Below, piece by piece: positions 43,596 to 55,518 of a stretch of 64,000 nt of DNA. Source of the DNA: Lasiosphaeria ovina. Its lineage: Eukaryota > Ascomycota > Sordariomycetes > Sordariales > Lasiosphaeriaceae. Every line of letters begins with the position of its first letter. The stretch's first letter is position 1. Under the pieces are notes generated by a model that searched no databases, was not told the origin of the DNA, and saw only the letters and a program-made list of their open reading frames with translations. The stretch is taken from NCBI GenBank assembly GCA_033439765.1, contig JAULSN010000002.1:4712001-4776000 (forward strand), read 5' to 3'. The position numbers and the translations under genes were made by a program.

Positions 43596-46500
43596 TATCG
43601 ATTACGTTATTTGGCCCTCATGAGTAGCATGTATTGTCTTTCTCCCTCTCATGCGCTCCCTTGCTCTCTTTCTCTCCGCCGGGACGGAGATATATGTCGA
43701 GCGGGGGGGAGGGCAGGTCTGACGGGACGCCACGTAGACAAACAGTCCGGGGTGAATAAAAAACCGGGGGACTCGGCTGGCAGGGCGGGTCCACCTGCGA
43801 CACAGTACCGACTGCGACGAAGACGGAGCGAGACGGACGATGACAAGGGCGCAAGGTCGTCGACAACTTCCCAATTAAAGAACGAGTCGACACTGGACGA
43901 CGCGGCGGAGAACAGGTTCAAGGAATGTGGCTCGAGGAGCTTGGCCGAGATCGAGAATGGAAGGGGAGATAGTTGCAGGCTGGCAGATGCAATTACAAGG
44001 GGTCGTGACGAATATGCTCCGAGTCGCCGACCAAGGGCGACTGACTGCTGGAAAGAATTGACCTAAATGTTCAGCAAGGGAGCGCCAGGGGAGGAGGGGG
44101 CGTGGATCGCCGGACACGGCGGCACATTATCGAGGCCGGGACCACGGGTGGTCGGGACCAAGGAAGATGGAAATCGACGTACGAACTGGAAAGGCTGGCT
44201 GCTGCTGCTGGAAGCTGGCCGGGGCTAGAAGTGCACAAATTGCTCCGTTGCACCCTGGGGAATTTCAGGCGTCGTCTTGCTCGCAGCGGCCGTCTGCTCC
44301 CTGGGCAGAAAGGAGGGGAAAGAAGTTAAAAAGAGGTAGTCAATATACAGGCGTCATTAGGTGCGATGTGAGCCTGGAGAAAGGGATGGGCAACTCGAAA
44401 GGAGAAGAAAGCCGGTGGGGCGACCAACAAATTTCGGGGGTTGAGGGCTGGCGAGTAGAAGAGTGAAGGGAAGGTGTGGATGAGTGGACGGGGGCCAAGA
44501 TGAAACACCCGTTTAGGGGGTTGAGCTACGCAGCTACCGAGAACAGCGCCAGGGTAAGGCAGGATTTTTTTTTTCCTCCTTGCAGCAACGAATTTTTTTT
44601 TTTGGATTGCTGCCCTGCCTGCACTGCGCGCTTGAACCCCTCAGACTGCACCCTCGCACTCCACAGGTGGCAGAGCCAGCCACATTTCCATCTTCTTATA
44701 CGGATACCTAAGTTACTATTGGGGCTCCCATGACATGACTCTCGTCCAGTCTCTCACGACGGCTGCACGGCCAGAGAGGGTTTGGCCTGGCCTACCCGCT
44801 ACAACCGCCTCTTTGGCCAGTGGTTTGGCCAGGACCAGGTGGACGGCCGGCCACGCTCCGGCCACACTCCCGAAGATGTGCCCTGGAAACTGCATACTCC
44901 CACTCGCACTTGCCTACCTAAGTGCCTGGCCAAGGCTGCCAGTGCTTATTACTAGTGTAGCTTTCCAGTTGCCGGCGCAAAGCTGGGCTGCTAATTATCA
45001 GGACCATCCAGACCGGACCTCCTACCTTCCATTACTTAAGGTAAGTACCTAGGTACTGTTGCAGCCGCACGATGGATGCAAAGAAGCGCATTGTCGTCTT
45101 TCATTGTACGACAGGCCCTCCCTTTCTTGTTACATATAAACTTCCTTATCTAGTCTAGGCATTCTTGCCTGAATCTGTCGGTGGAGAATATGCCATCAGC
45201 CTACGTCATACTGGATGGATCTTGAAGATGGAATTTGCCAAGTCCTCGAGTCGTTCTTTTTAATGGGGCGCTTATCGATAGGTGCCTGCTCCGTACCTTG
45301 GGTATCTGTGTTGTCTGCAAATATAATGCCCAGCTATAGTCATTGGCCACTCTAAGTTTGCGGCAAGATATTTCGTTTATTGCCGTGTTTGCGGCTCTCA
45401 CTTTTGGTGTTGATCGCTCAAAGACGGGAAGGTGGTTGTCTTTTTGCTTGCACGTTGACAGTCGACATCGGCTGCCGTCCCGAGGATCGCCCCAATCGGT
45501 CCCAGTGATCCCTCTAGGACTACCTATAGGGCGGCTTACATATTAACAGCGGCAGCCCAGGATACTACTGTGAGATGTGTATTGCATACATGAATCTCAA
45601 GCCACACCCTTCCCTCCCCATCGCTCAAACCCAGAGCTATATCCGTCATGAGAATGATCAGCCGGCAGCTCTTTGGAGCCCCAGCTAAGAGCAGAGCTTC
45701 TGGAAGCATTGCCGCCCACCCGACTTTCGTCGATCGACCTAATAATACTCTGTACATACATACGGATCATCCAGGGCATGGGCGGTGGGCAACACCCTCC
45801 CGGAATTGCATGACTGGCCGCCCTGGGTGGTGGACACTGGATCCCGTACTATGTCCTAGGCTCTGCCGAGAATACCTACTTCTCCGCACCTTGGTGTAGC
45901 ACTGTAGCCGAGCATGATGTCTGCCTAAGGATCCGAACGGATTCCACAATTGAGCGAAACCTTAGTCCTGACTCTCTACGGATGCCTTATAAGGTGGTGC
46001 TGTCTAATATCTGACGGACGCAGCGGGCAGCCATCCTTCCCGCACTCAACTGAGTGTAGTTTAGCTCGGGATTATGCCCCAGCAAGCAGCTCAGTCTGCA
46101 TGCATGCATGGATTGGGATTCGAAAGCCGCAGCTTTGGGCTCGTCGAGCAAAACCTCTCCAAGGCCCAAACATGTTTGGGGAGTGCAACAGTGGAGTCGG
46201 GGCTTGTGCACCTGTCTGCCGACACGCACTTGCGATCTCAATCATGCTCACTGTTCTCAGCATGGATGCCAGGCCACGGCGTCGAGCACCTCGCTCGCCT
46301 AGCTATCCATTAACAGCCCTTCCAGGCCAATGCCCAGGTCCAGGTCCAGGTCTTGGTCTTGGTCCCCAAAAAAAATCACGTCTCCGAGATGCTGTCCTGC
46401 ACGTGAGGGGCGTTCTGGCACAGCACTAGCCTTCGCACAAGGCACAGGCACAGGACCATCGCGCCCCCCGCATGCCACGGCGGGGCCCGGTACAGTGTCA

Positions 46501-49340
46501 TGTCGTGCTGTGCCATCCCCCTCCCCCTTTTCCCCCCCGCCGGCGAGAAATTCAAAGCCAATGCCCACTTTGCTCACTATGTGATAATTTAGTCGACGGC
46601 GGGAGGTTCGGTATGTGGTAGAAAGTGCACAACCGCGCGTCGTTGCAGACCCGTTCGGAATCCGGCACTCGCCCAGTCAGCCCGTCAGCCAGCCAGTCAA
46701 TCTGTCCACGATGACGATAGAAGCCAAGTGAAGGGCCTGCAGCTCGTAGATACCTATGCGCACCTGGTCTGCTTACGACGACGACGACGACGACGAACAC
46801 TCGCCATTGGAGGGATCGAGTCGTCGAAAATGCATAACCCGGCCGGCGGTCGACGTGTTTAAGAAGTGTGGTCACATATTCATGCTAGTGTACCCCGAAT
46901 ACCGCCTCGCCAATCAGTGGGGACGGCGGGCAGGGCAGAAGGGATCTGCCAAGAAATCTGAAACGGGCCCCCTTGTGTGGTGGAATTCCTACGGGCACGC
47001 CCCTGAATTGCCAGGGCAGGGAGGCTCACGTCCGCTCCGACTGGTCGCTCGCTGTCGATCTCCTTTGCCAAGCATGCTGGCGGGTCCCGAAAGAAGGGGG
47101 AGGTCGACCCGATCGCTAGCCGCCCAGGGCAGGGCATGGTCCGTGTTTGCCATTCCGAATCACAAGAGGTGGCAAACAGCGTCCTGTCGCCTCGCCCTAC
47201 AGGCATCATGGTATTAAAAAGCGGCGGCGAGATACAAGCACCTGTGCACAAACGACTCGACTCTCGAGCCTCGTCAGGACCACGCCAGCCCGGACACCCA
47301 AGTTCCACCAACGTCTTCGCCAACGCCAACGCCAGCCCTGCAACGCCAACGCCAACGCCAACGCCCGCGCCCGCCTCAACGCCAGCGCCAACGCCAATGC
47401 CAATGCTGCCCGCTCCAACAACCGCTTTCTTTCCTGTTGGCCGCATCTGAGTCCCGGGGGCGGGGCCTTGGCTTTCGATCTTCAGACGGGGCCGTTGCAC
47501 TATCTTGTGAAAGCTCAGGTAAGGCAGGTACAGTAGCCAGGTTCAGCGTAGCGGACGGATATGACCCCTCCTGCCTTGGCTGTCGCATCACCGAGTAAAC
47601 ACCCACATGCCCGACCGCCGGGCAGCTTACTATGTAGAGCATCCGCCTGAACCCGCATGATCAATGTTATTCGTCCAGGCCGAGGCCCGTCCTCGTCGAA
47701 CCTTGAGCCAACCGGGCTCCAGGCGAGGAGAAGCGGCAGATGCCAGTCTCGGCTCCGTCGAGGTAGAATGTATGGGGTTCGACGGCCGACAGCCGACAGC
47801 TGCATAACATGATAGCATGGCATGGCATGGCATGGCCGATGTGTCTGCGTTGTCAAGGCCGCCCCGGATCTAGTTCGTACCTAGCTCCCGGTAGGTGCAT
47901 ACCTACATACATCCATATAGCACATAGGTCTGCTCTAGACTGCAGCATGCAAACCCCGCCTGTTGGAAAAGCAAAGTTTGGAGCCGAGATTCCTTGATCC
48001 CCAACAATCCCTTCGGCAGGTTTACATTGGAAACCAACTGTGTAGTAGTAGCTTGCAGACTAAGGCAACGATAAGAATAAAATCACACGTTATTTCGGGC
48101 ACTTCTCTGCGTGGTCGGTCCCGTCAGTTTGCCTGTCGAGTCCTTGACGTCCTTGTGCAGTCGGACTGGCCTTGCAAGGCGGCGCTCACGAGGAAGACGG
48201 CACGGATGGTCTCGATCGGCGAGTAGTTGGGTCCCATGTATCATGGTGATGAAACTTGACGACTCCCAAAAAACCAACTAGGCCTTTTTCGACGTGCCTC
48301 TGGCGCGAGATACTGATAGACACCTCACAAGCGTTGCGGCAAAACAAAAAGACATGCCTGGCCGGCAGCCATGCACGTTGGCGGTATTCACACCGAATGA
48401 GGAGGGGGGGTTATCTGACAAAAGATGCCTGGCAACTACCTAACTTAGTAATGTCTCGAACCACACCAAGAACTTCATTGTTCTGTTCAGAGATGTACAT
48501 ACGTATTCAATGAGATCGGGGCCCCTGTCTATCTGTCTAACAGAAACAGGCAGGGATTGGCGTTGGCTCGCAAACGACTCGCAGGCAAGCTGTTGGAACC
48601 AACCGTCGACAGCTTTCATCAGATCAGACGACGGATACCTACCTGCTCTCTCTACCTTGGCGGAAGATGGAACAATTGAAACATGAAAAAGGCAAGGTAG
48701 CCACCAAAGGTAGCCCTCTCTGTTGTGGGTTGTTGAGTCGGGGATGTGGCATCGATCGTATTTGTCAAGCAACACACAAGAAAAGAGAGTGGCGTATCTA
48801 AATTAGGTACTGTACAGTACAGAGTACGGAATAGGCAGTGCCGCTTGTATGTGCGGCTGTCTTACGTATAAGTCACCCACATCCGTATTTGGACGCAAGA
48901 CTGAACAAGAAACATTCTTACCGTAAGGAATATATCTGTACGGAATACTCGGTATACCGACGAAGGCAAGCACGGATACGTAAGGTAAAGTCGGTCGATA
49001 ACCTTACGTTAGCACTGAGTAAAACGGTTGCATGCACCTGCCCGCGCTGTGAGTTCTCATTGGCGTAGCCGCTGTAGCAATTGCGCCCCCAAACTCGCCG
49101 GGGCATGCTCCTTTTTAGCACAAGCTGCCCGTGCATCCAATACTGTGCTCGGGGAGAGACGCTGCGGCTGACTGGAGATGCGGCCACCGACTGGACTTGA
49201 CTGGACCTCAGCCAACAGCCTGTTTGCTCATTCGCACTTGGCATCAACTACGGCCATGCTGCCCCTGTAGAGCTCGGGCATGGCAAGATGAGAACGAGAA
49301 TGAAAAATCAACAATAGCACTAATTACTTACCTACTCACC
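43596..49340. other. 5.7-kb gene-poor region
   Basis: The stretch begins with the JSN1 promoter and ends with that of the 49.3-kb gene. I found no open frame with motifs, signal peptide plus conserved pattern, or convincing exon chain. Low-complexity tracts seen are (GAC)n at 46778-46798, GGTCCA/TCTTGG repeats near 46335-46365, (GCCAAC)n at 47320-47405 and (CATGG)4 at 47816-47835. TACCTAGGTA palindromes occur (45047-45056). The GCCAAC array produces long artefactual frames on both strands. Confidence 0.5.
47320..47405 (+). repeat. Degenerate (GCCAAC) hexanucleotide repeat
   Basis: About a dozen imperfect copies of GCCAAC/GCCAAT/GCGCCC lie in noncoding DNA. They generate Ala/Asn or Val/Gly repeat peptides in all frames, so the surrounding open frames are not evidence of a gene. 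Confidence 0.85.
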
Positions 49341-50637
49341 ATGTCTCCCATGCTGGGCTCGCTGCCTCTGAAGCAGTCGGTGCTCGCGGCGCTTGGCCTC
49401 GTGCTCCTGCTGTGGGTCGTGGCATCGCTCACTAGCCCCTATGTCTTTGTAAGTGACCAACTTCCATCCCATGGCATGGCTTGGCAACCCGGGCCCCCTT
49501 TCACTACCTAGGTATCTACGTCCAACGCACGCACCGGCACCAACTAACCGCGATGCGCCCCAACAGGCTACTACGGGGTCTGAGCTGGCCTCGCCTAATC
49601 TCGACCGTCAGCTGATAGCCACGACGACGACGACGGCGACGGCGACGGAGACAGAGACGACGACATCAACGGTGACGGCGACAGTGACGTCGACCGTGAC
49701 GACTACGGAAGCCGCGGCCGCCGCGCCTCCAACGGCCACCCCGTCATCCCCATCCCACCCAGACGCGTCGTCGCGGCCCCTGGTCCTGTACGCATACTCG
49801 GACAAGGACGACGGCATACCGCGGCAGAACCTCGAGTTCTTCCTCAGCCAGGGCTTGCACGGGGCGGCCGACTTCGTCTTCATCTTCCAGGGCGAGTCCA
49901 ACGCGAGCGCGCTGGTGCCCGTGGAGAGCCACGCCAACGTGCGCGTGGTGCAGCGCGCCAACACGTGCTACGACCTGGGCGCGTACGGCGAGGTGCTGCG
50001 CAATGACCACCTGTGGAAGCGCTACTCGCGCTTCGTCCTGCTCAACACCAGCCTGCGCGGGCCCTTCATCCCCCACTGGTCCCCGGCCTCGGCCTCGTGC
50101 TGGACCGACCTGTTCCTCGACCAGCTGACGGACCGCGTCAAGCTGGTCGGCATGACCGCCAACTGCTGGCCGCGCTTCCACGTGCAGTCCATGATCTGGG
50201 CCACCGACAGCGTCGGCATCGACCTGCTACTAAACCCCCCACCACCATCCACAAACTCGTCGTCCGAGGCAGCGGCCGCCGCGGCAGACCAGTTCGGCGA
50301 CGCGACGCAGCCCGTCGGCCTGGCGGGCTGCTACGACGGCTGGGACGCGGCGGTGCACGCCGAGGTGGGCGCGACGGCGCTGATCCGCGACGCCGGCTAC
50401 GAGGTCGACGTGATGATGGCGGCGTTCCACGCCAGCGCCAACTACATTGACGAGTGCGACTCGTCGGCCAACGGCGACGTGCTGCGGCCCGGCGCGTACT
50501 TTGGCACCGACGTGCACCCCTACGAGCTCGTCTTCATGAAGACGAACCGCGGCGTCAACCCCGCCCAGGTCGGCCGGCTCACCGAGTGGCACCTCGCGCG
50601 CAATCTGACGAGCTGGGAGACATGCAAGAGTCGTTGA
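49341..50637 (+). CDS. Type II membrane protein, glycosyltransferase-like (RgpF-like)
   Basis: Two exons (49341-49448, 49567-50637; 118-nt intron, GTAAGT...CAACAG) encode 392 residues. Residues about 11-33 (QSVLAALGLVLLLWVVASL) form a signal anchor. A Thr/Ala-rich stem (about 45-95) and a globular lumenal domain follow, the layout of a Golgi type II glycosyltransferase. Domain landmarks are PLVLYAYSDKD, FVFIFQGESN, RANTCYDLGAYG, RFVLLNTSLRGPFIPHW and KLVGMTANCW. The YD-GAY and L-N-S-x-x-GPF features recall bacterial rhamnan-synthesis protein F and related eukaryotic sequences. Donor sugar and acceptor cannot be deduced. Conserved cysteines and the C-terminal WHLARNLTSWETC end suggest a disulphide-stabilised lumenal fold. 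The family link is inference from motif resemblance; the membrane topology is directly visible. Confidence 0.78.
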
Positions 50638-52497
50638 TTATGATGATGCAGATCACCCCCCGCCTCACTGGGGCCTTGCTTCTTTGTGTACTGTGCTCCG
50701 CATCTTGCTTGCGGTTATCAAGATAGTGACAGTTGTACCACTGTGTAGGGAACCACGTCGAGTCGGCTTGGCGTTATGCCTCCCACTGCTGCGAGCGGGC
50801 GAGGGACCAAAATGATAATTGTAACGAGCCGCCATCCCCGAGGACAGCTGTGAGGTCAAGGCGTCGGTGCAATGGCACCAGTGTCGAAGCAGCATGAGGC
50901 CGACTCGGCTGATGAGACGAAATAGGACGAACATAGGGGAGTTCGGGACAGTTACATGGTCGAGTTTCTGCCATGTGGCGCTGTACGAACAGTTCCGTCC
51001 GTCACTCTTGCGCGCGGGTGAGAGGTTAACGAAGAGGGGCGCGATGGGTTCAAGGGATGACTGGGAGGGAGGACCCCAGGGATGTCCGTACAGTGTTAAT
51101 ATTTGTTTAATGCTAATAAGTAACCAATAAATGTAGCTTGGTTTCCCGTACGGATGTATCACACATTGCTGTTAACAAAACAGATCACTGCCATTCCAAT
51201 CTTTGGCTATGGCGATCAGACAGGCATTACAGGCCTACCTGGTGCTTACCTGCCAGCGCCTGAACTATTTCCCTCGTGGTATCTCGTCGATAAATCCCTA
51301 CCAAGCTTTCCTTGCCTCCTACTAGTGTTCCTTGATACGGCGTCGCGTCGTCCATTCCACAGATGCCACCCAGGCCGACGGCAATCCGTAGAATGCCATT
51401 GTCTCACTAGAGGAAACGCTCGCTGTGTCCGTACTGGGAGTAGATAGGTGCGTCAGCATTAAGGGTCCGTCTTCTGTCTTCCGTCTTCTGACCAGACCGC
51501 TCATAAGCATATTGCAGCTCAGCAGTATCAAACGCACAGTATACCAAGCTCGCTACTACAAGCAACAGCAGTAGGAAGCACGGATGTGAAAGCAAAGAGG
51601 GGAGAAACATTTGGTGCGCTTTATGTGCCCTGGGCGAAAACTTTGATCTTGCATGGCGGTGGTAAGAGCAGTGCCGTTCAATTGTTTGACTGTTTGCTGA
51701 CCGCGGCAAATGCCTGTGTTAACCGGGTATGAGCCATTTCACTTTTGTGATAAATCTAACTGTGGAAGTCCCTCCTTAAAGCAAGCCTTACTGAAGCAGA
51801 CGAAATATAACACAAAGAGGGGATGTTCTCGTCCGGCTCCTTCCACTTCGGGTCAACCGGGACGAACACAGTAAAGGAGGGCACCGGCCATGATCACTGC
51901 TCTCCGTCCCCTATAATCGTCAAGCCTGCAATATATATATATGGAGACGGGGCATTCTGGTGACCAAGTCGGAGACACAGTGTGCTAACATGATTTTCAA
52001 TTCCCTCAGGCTCCTTCCTCCATGCTATGTAGAGCGCGGCAATAGGTAGTTCAATAGTATGGTCCTGGTCAAAGAGACACAAACAGCATTAGAGAAGAAA
52101 ACAAAAGGTTTAACAGTTGCACATAAACGCGCGCCTGCCTGCCTCCCGCAACTCAAACCCTGTATCAAAACCATATAACGCCATGGATTTCCCTTTATTT
52201 AGCGGCCAAAGAGAACGCGAGAGAAGAAGAAAACAAGACAAGACAGCAAAAAAAAGATATAATATGCTTGCTGCCGACCCGCAAACCTTTGTCAAATCCG
52301 TCTCCCACCGTCTCCCACCGTCTCCCACCGTCTCCCACCGTCTCCCAGCGCAGAAGCTTCTGCTTCCATTTCCCCTTTTGATGCCCAAAGACATCCAAAA
52401 TGGCATCTCCAATTCCTCAGCCCCCAGGCCTCCCCATTTATCGCCGCCCCATCCGGGCATTACAACTGCCTGGGTGGCTATGCAATCTCGAGCATGT
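50638..52497. other. Intergenic region between convergent genes
   Basis: 1.86 kb between the 3' ends of the glycosyltransferase-like gene and CLA4. It contains a 10-bp tandem repeat (52301-52350). No gene is supported; overlapping frames around 50670-51710 carry no motif. Confidence 0.5.
52301..52350 (+). repeat. Five copies of a 10-bp tandem repeat
   Basis: TCTCCCACCG is repeated four times perfectly and then once with one change (TCTCCCAGCG). The array lies about 150 bp beyond the stop codon of CLA4, so it probably sits in that gene's 3' UTR or just downstream. Confidence 0.93.
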
Positions 52498-55400
52498 CTA
52501 TTTGGCCCCCTTGAACGAAAGAAGCTCCGCAAGACTCGCCTGCGGGCAGCCGTGTTTGAGGAAGTCGTGCTGCAGTAGCTCCTCCGCCGAGGCGCGGCTC
52601 TTCACATCCACACACAGGCAGACGGAAAGAAACGCCTTGAGCTCCTTACTGAGCTTCTCGGGCTTCTTGAGGCGCGGCGTTCCATTGGTGGCGATCAAGT
52701 AGAGGGCCTTGAGCGGCTCTTCGTTCAGGTATGGCGGCTCTGACTCGATCATCTCAATGGCCATAATTCCAAGAGACCAGATATCGACCTTCGGACCGTA
52801 TTCCTTTTGCTTGACTACCTCGGGAGCCATCCAGTAGGGTGTACCGACCATAGTAGCCCGCTTCGACTTAGCCTCCGTGAGCTTGGCGCAGAAACCAAAA
52901 TCAGCTGCAACAGAGTTAGCATTGCTTTGACCCACGACGGAGAGTCACTGGATAGAGCTTGACTTACTGATTTTGACGTTTCCGCGAGCATCCAGAAGGA
53001 CATTGTCGCTCTTGATATCGCGATGTATGATTTTTTGCGAGTGGAGATGGTCGAGACCCTGGCATGTCTGTTCACTGGGTTAGCCACCGTGTCAGAAACA
53101 AAGTACTGGAAAAAGAACGTACCTCGAGGCAAATCGTGGAAATCTGTTCCTCGGTAATGATGGGGTTGTTCTCGATGACATCAGTTAGGGCGCCACCCTC
53201 CATATACTCCATGACCACCCAGAGTTCCGTGTTGTTGTTTCTCAGGAACGCGTCGAGGAAGTTGACGATATTCGGGTGCTTGTTTTCCTTCATGACCAAA
53301 ATTTCGTTGACAATTAGTTCCTTGCGCGGCTGGTGCGCGAGATCCATTTGCTTGATGGCAACCTTGTCATTGCCACGGGGAGCCCCAGGGTTAGACATGT
53401 TGACTTTGGCAACATAGACGGATCCCGACGCGCCCTGGCCAATCTTTTTCTGCTTCGAATACAGTGTAAGAGGATCGGTCGGCGACACGACCTTCTTCAG
53501 CTTCGCCATTACTTCGCTCTCCGTCATGGTTGACATGCGAACATCCTGCTTCCGCTCTGTCGGGGAAGGCTTGGACGTTAAAGCAGCCTCAGCAGCCTTC
53601 ACGGCGTCTGGTGATGGTATTGGCTTGGCTACATTGAGAGGCTTCACAGGCGCCGGTAGCCGTGACGGCTGCACTTGAGGCGATCCGTTTGCAGACCGCG
53701 GAGACGATGTTGCCCCGTTGGGGTATCGTAGAGAGGGGGAGGCTACGCCGTTGGCTTGATTAGGTTGCGGAGACCTCTGGGACAGTGCCGGAGACACGAC
53801 ATCGCGCATCAGAGGAGAGTTGGACTGTTGCGCCATCTGAGGGCTACGAGACGACGAGACGCCAGTGCCCACTGGCGGGGAGGGAGCGGGCCTCTGCGCC
53901 CTGAGACTCTGAGCCGGTTGCGCCTTGGGTGCTGGCGGAGCAGCTCGACTTGGATTAAACCTATCCCCAGCATTTGGAGGGCTTGTGAAGCCACCTGTTG
54001 CCGGGCTCGAGTAACCTCCCGCTGCAGGGCTGGAATAGCTTGCTGTCTGGGGGCTAGAGAAACCGCCAATCTCTTGCTGGGCCTGTGGTGTCCGCGTCTT
54101 GGGGAGGGACGCATTATATTCTTCCAACTCTCGACGCGCTTGTTGCTCCTCCGCCTCTCTCTGCCGATCCTGCTCTCTCATCCGCTGCTCCTCCCGGCTA
54201 CGCTCAGTCGGAATGTAGGCTGGCGACAGGTCATGGAGCTGCATCTCTGCACGTTGTTGCGCCTCGGTTGGTGATGGCCGGCGAACCTCGTTAGCCGGAG
54301 GCTGAGGAGACGGATTCTGCGTGTAGTAGCTGGGATTCCGCTGCATCTGCTGCATCTGCTGCATCTGCTGCATCTGTTGCATGGATTGCATAGACTGCAT
54401 AGACTGCATCGGTTGCATAGGGGGTCGCGGCGGCGCAACAGAGTTGCCGCCGGCATAGCCCAACTGTTGCATTTGAAGACTGGTCGCACTGCTCCCCGGC
54501 GTATTTGTGGGGCTGATGTCCTGGGCCTCCTTCTCGGCCCGTTTCGTGAGATCAGAGTAAAAATCGAGAACCTCGAACACCGCTTGGGGATTCCTCTCAT
54601 AGTCCTCGGCGGTAATGGCCGAGGACTTCAAGAGCTTAGCCCACTCTGGAGGCAATCCGACGAAGTCGCCGGTCTTGGGATCAAATCCAACATGGACGGC
54701 ATGTGAGAAGTTTGTCGGATTGCTCACACCGCAAGTGGAACGAGCATAGATGAGATCAACCCACTCATAGAGTTCGTCATCAGCCTTGACGCGAATCTGA
54801 AGCGTCTTGATGCCCCTGTCCTCGTCATCGCCGGTCGTTGCTCCAGATCCGCCGTCAGTCCTCCTCTTGATCTCAAAGATGGCGCCTATGGCTTCAACTC
54901 GTCCAACGTGGATAACCTCTTTCAGGCTCAGCTGGTATGAGACTTTGGTACCCTCATCTTTGTGAAAATCCAGGGTGTTTTGGCGCAAAATTAGATATCT
55001 GTTTTTCCAGAGGCTGAACAGACCCCCGGTCTCTTTCACCTGCGCCGGCCCTTGCTTGATTATGGCGAGACCGCCTGAGCCGTCCGTCTTGGAGTTCTGG
55101 CGCGCGATGGGAAGAGCAATGGTGGATCCACTGTACGTGCTGGCCGCAGGAGAGGCAAGGCTCATGCTCGACATGCTCCCAGGAAGATTTATGTTGGGCG
55201 TTAGGCCGAGGCGAGGCCGTTCTGCGGGGGGGCGTGGTGCGGGGCCGGGATTCATGAATTGCCCAGCCGAGTAGACACTAGCGAACAGGACGTATTAGCA
55301 TTTGTTGGCATTATCTTGGTGACACAAATGGACAAGAGCGAGAGGGCGCTAGAGCGCGGGGAGACACTCAATGGGGGACTCTAGTGGGGGATGTCGTCGA

Positions 55401-55518
55401 TGACAGCGAAACCGAGCAAGGGCATTTCTACCACGATGCGGGTCTCTCTGATTCCCGACTCCAACTAAAGACGGCGAAAAGACAGGGATAGTCACTCATA
55501 CCTATTCTGCGTCGCCAT
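52498..55518 (-). CDS. CLA4: PAK/Ste20-family kinase Cla4 (PH-CRIB-kinase)
   Basis: Four exons (55518-55502, 55277-53123, 53067-52968, 52904-52498) encode 892 residues. The first coding exon is only 17 nt (MATQN plus two bases) behind a 224-nt intron; splicing gives [15 protein letters not shown] domain lies at about residues 80-185. A CRIB motif follows directly ([16 protein letters not shown], about 191-210), so binding to Cdc42/Rac is expected. Gln/Pro/Ser-rich linkers include MQQMQ repeats. The kinase domain lies at about 610-875: [13 protein letters not shown] (P-loop), VAIKQMD (Lys), [35 protein letters not shown] plus CRIB is diagnostic of Cla4 against Ste20. In fungi it controls polarity, septation and septin organisation. 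All catalytic residues are present. Confidence 0.96.

Noticed and set aside
46756..47217. 153-codon plus-strand frame with an Asp run
   Set aside because: The Asp run comes from a (GAC)n microsatellite; the rest has no motif and overlaps the frame on the other strand.
46880..47500. 206-codon minus-strand frame rich in Gly/Val/Ala
   Set aside because: It is generated by the GCCAAC hexanucleotide array; outside the array the peptide has no conserved pattern and the start is not an ATG in good context.
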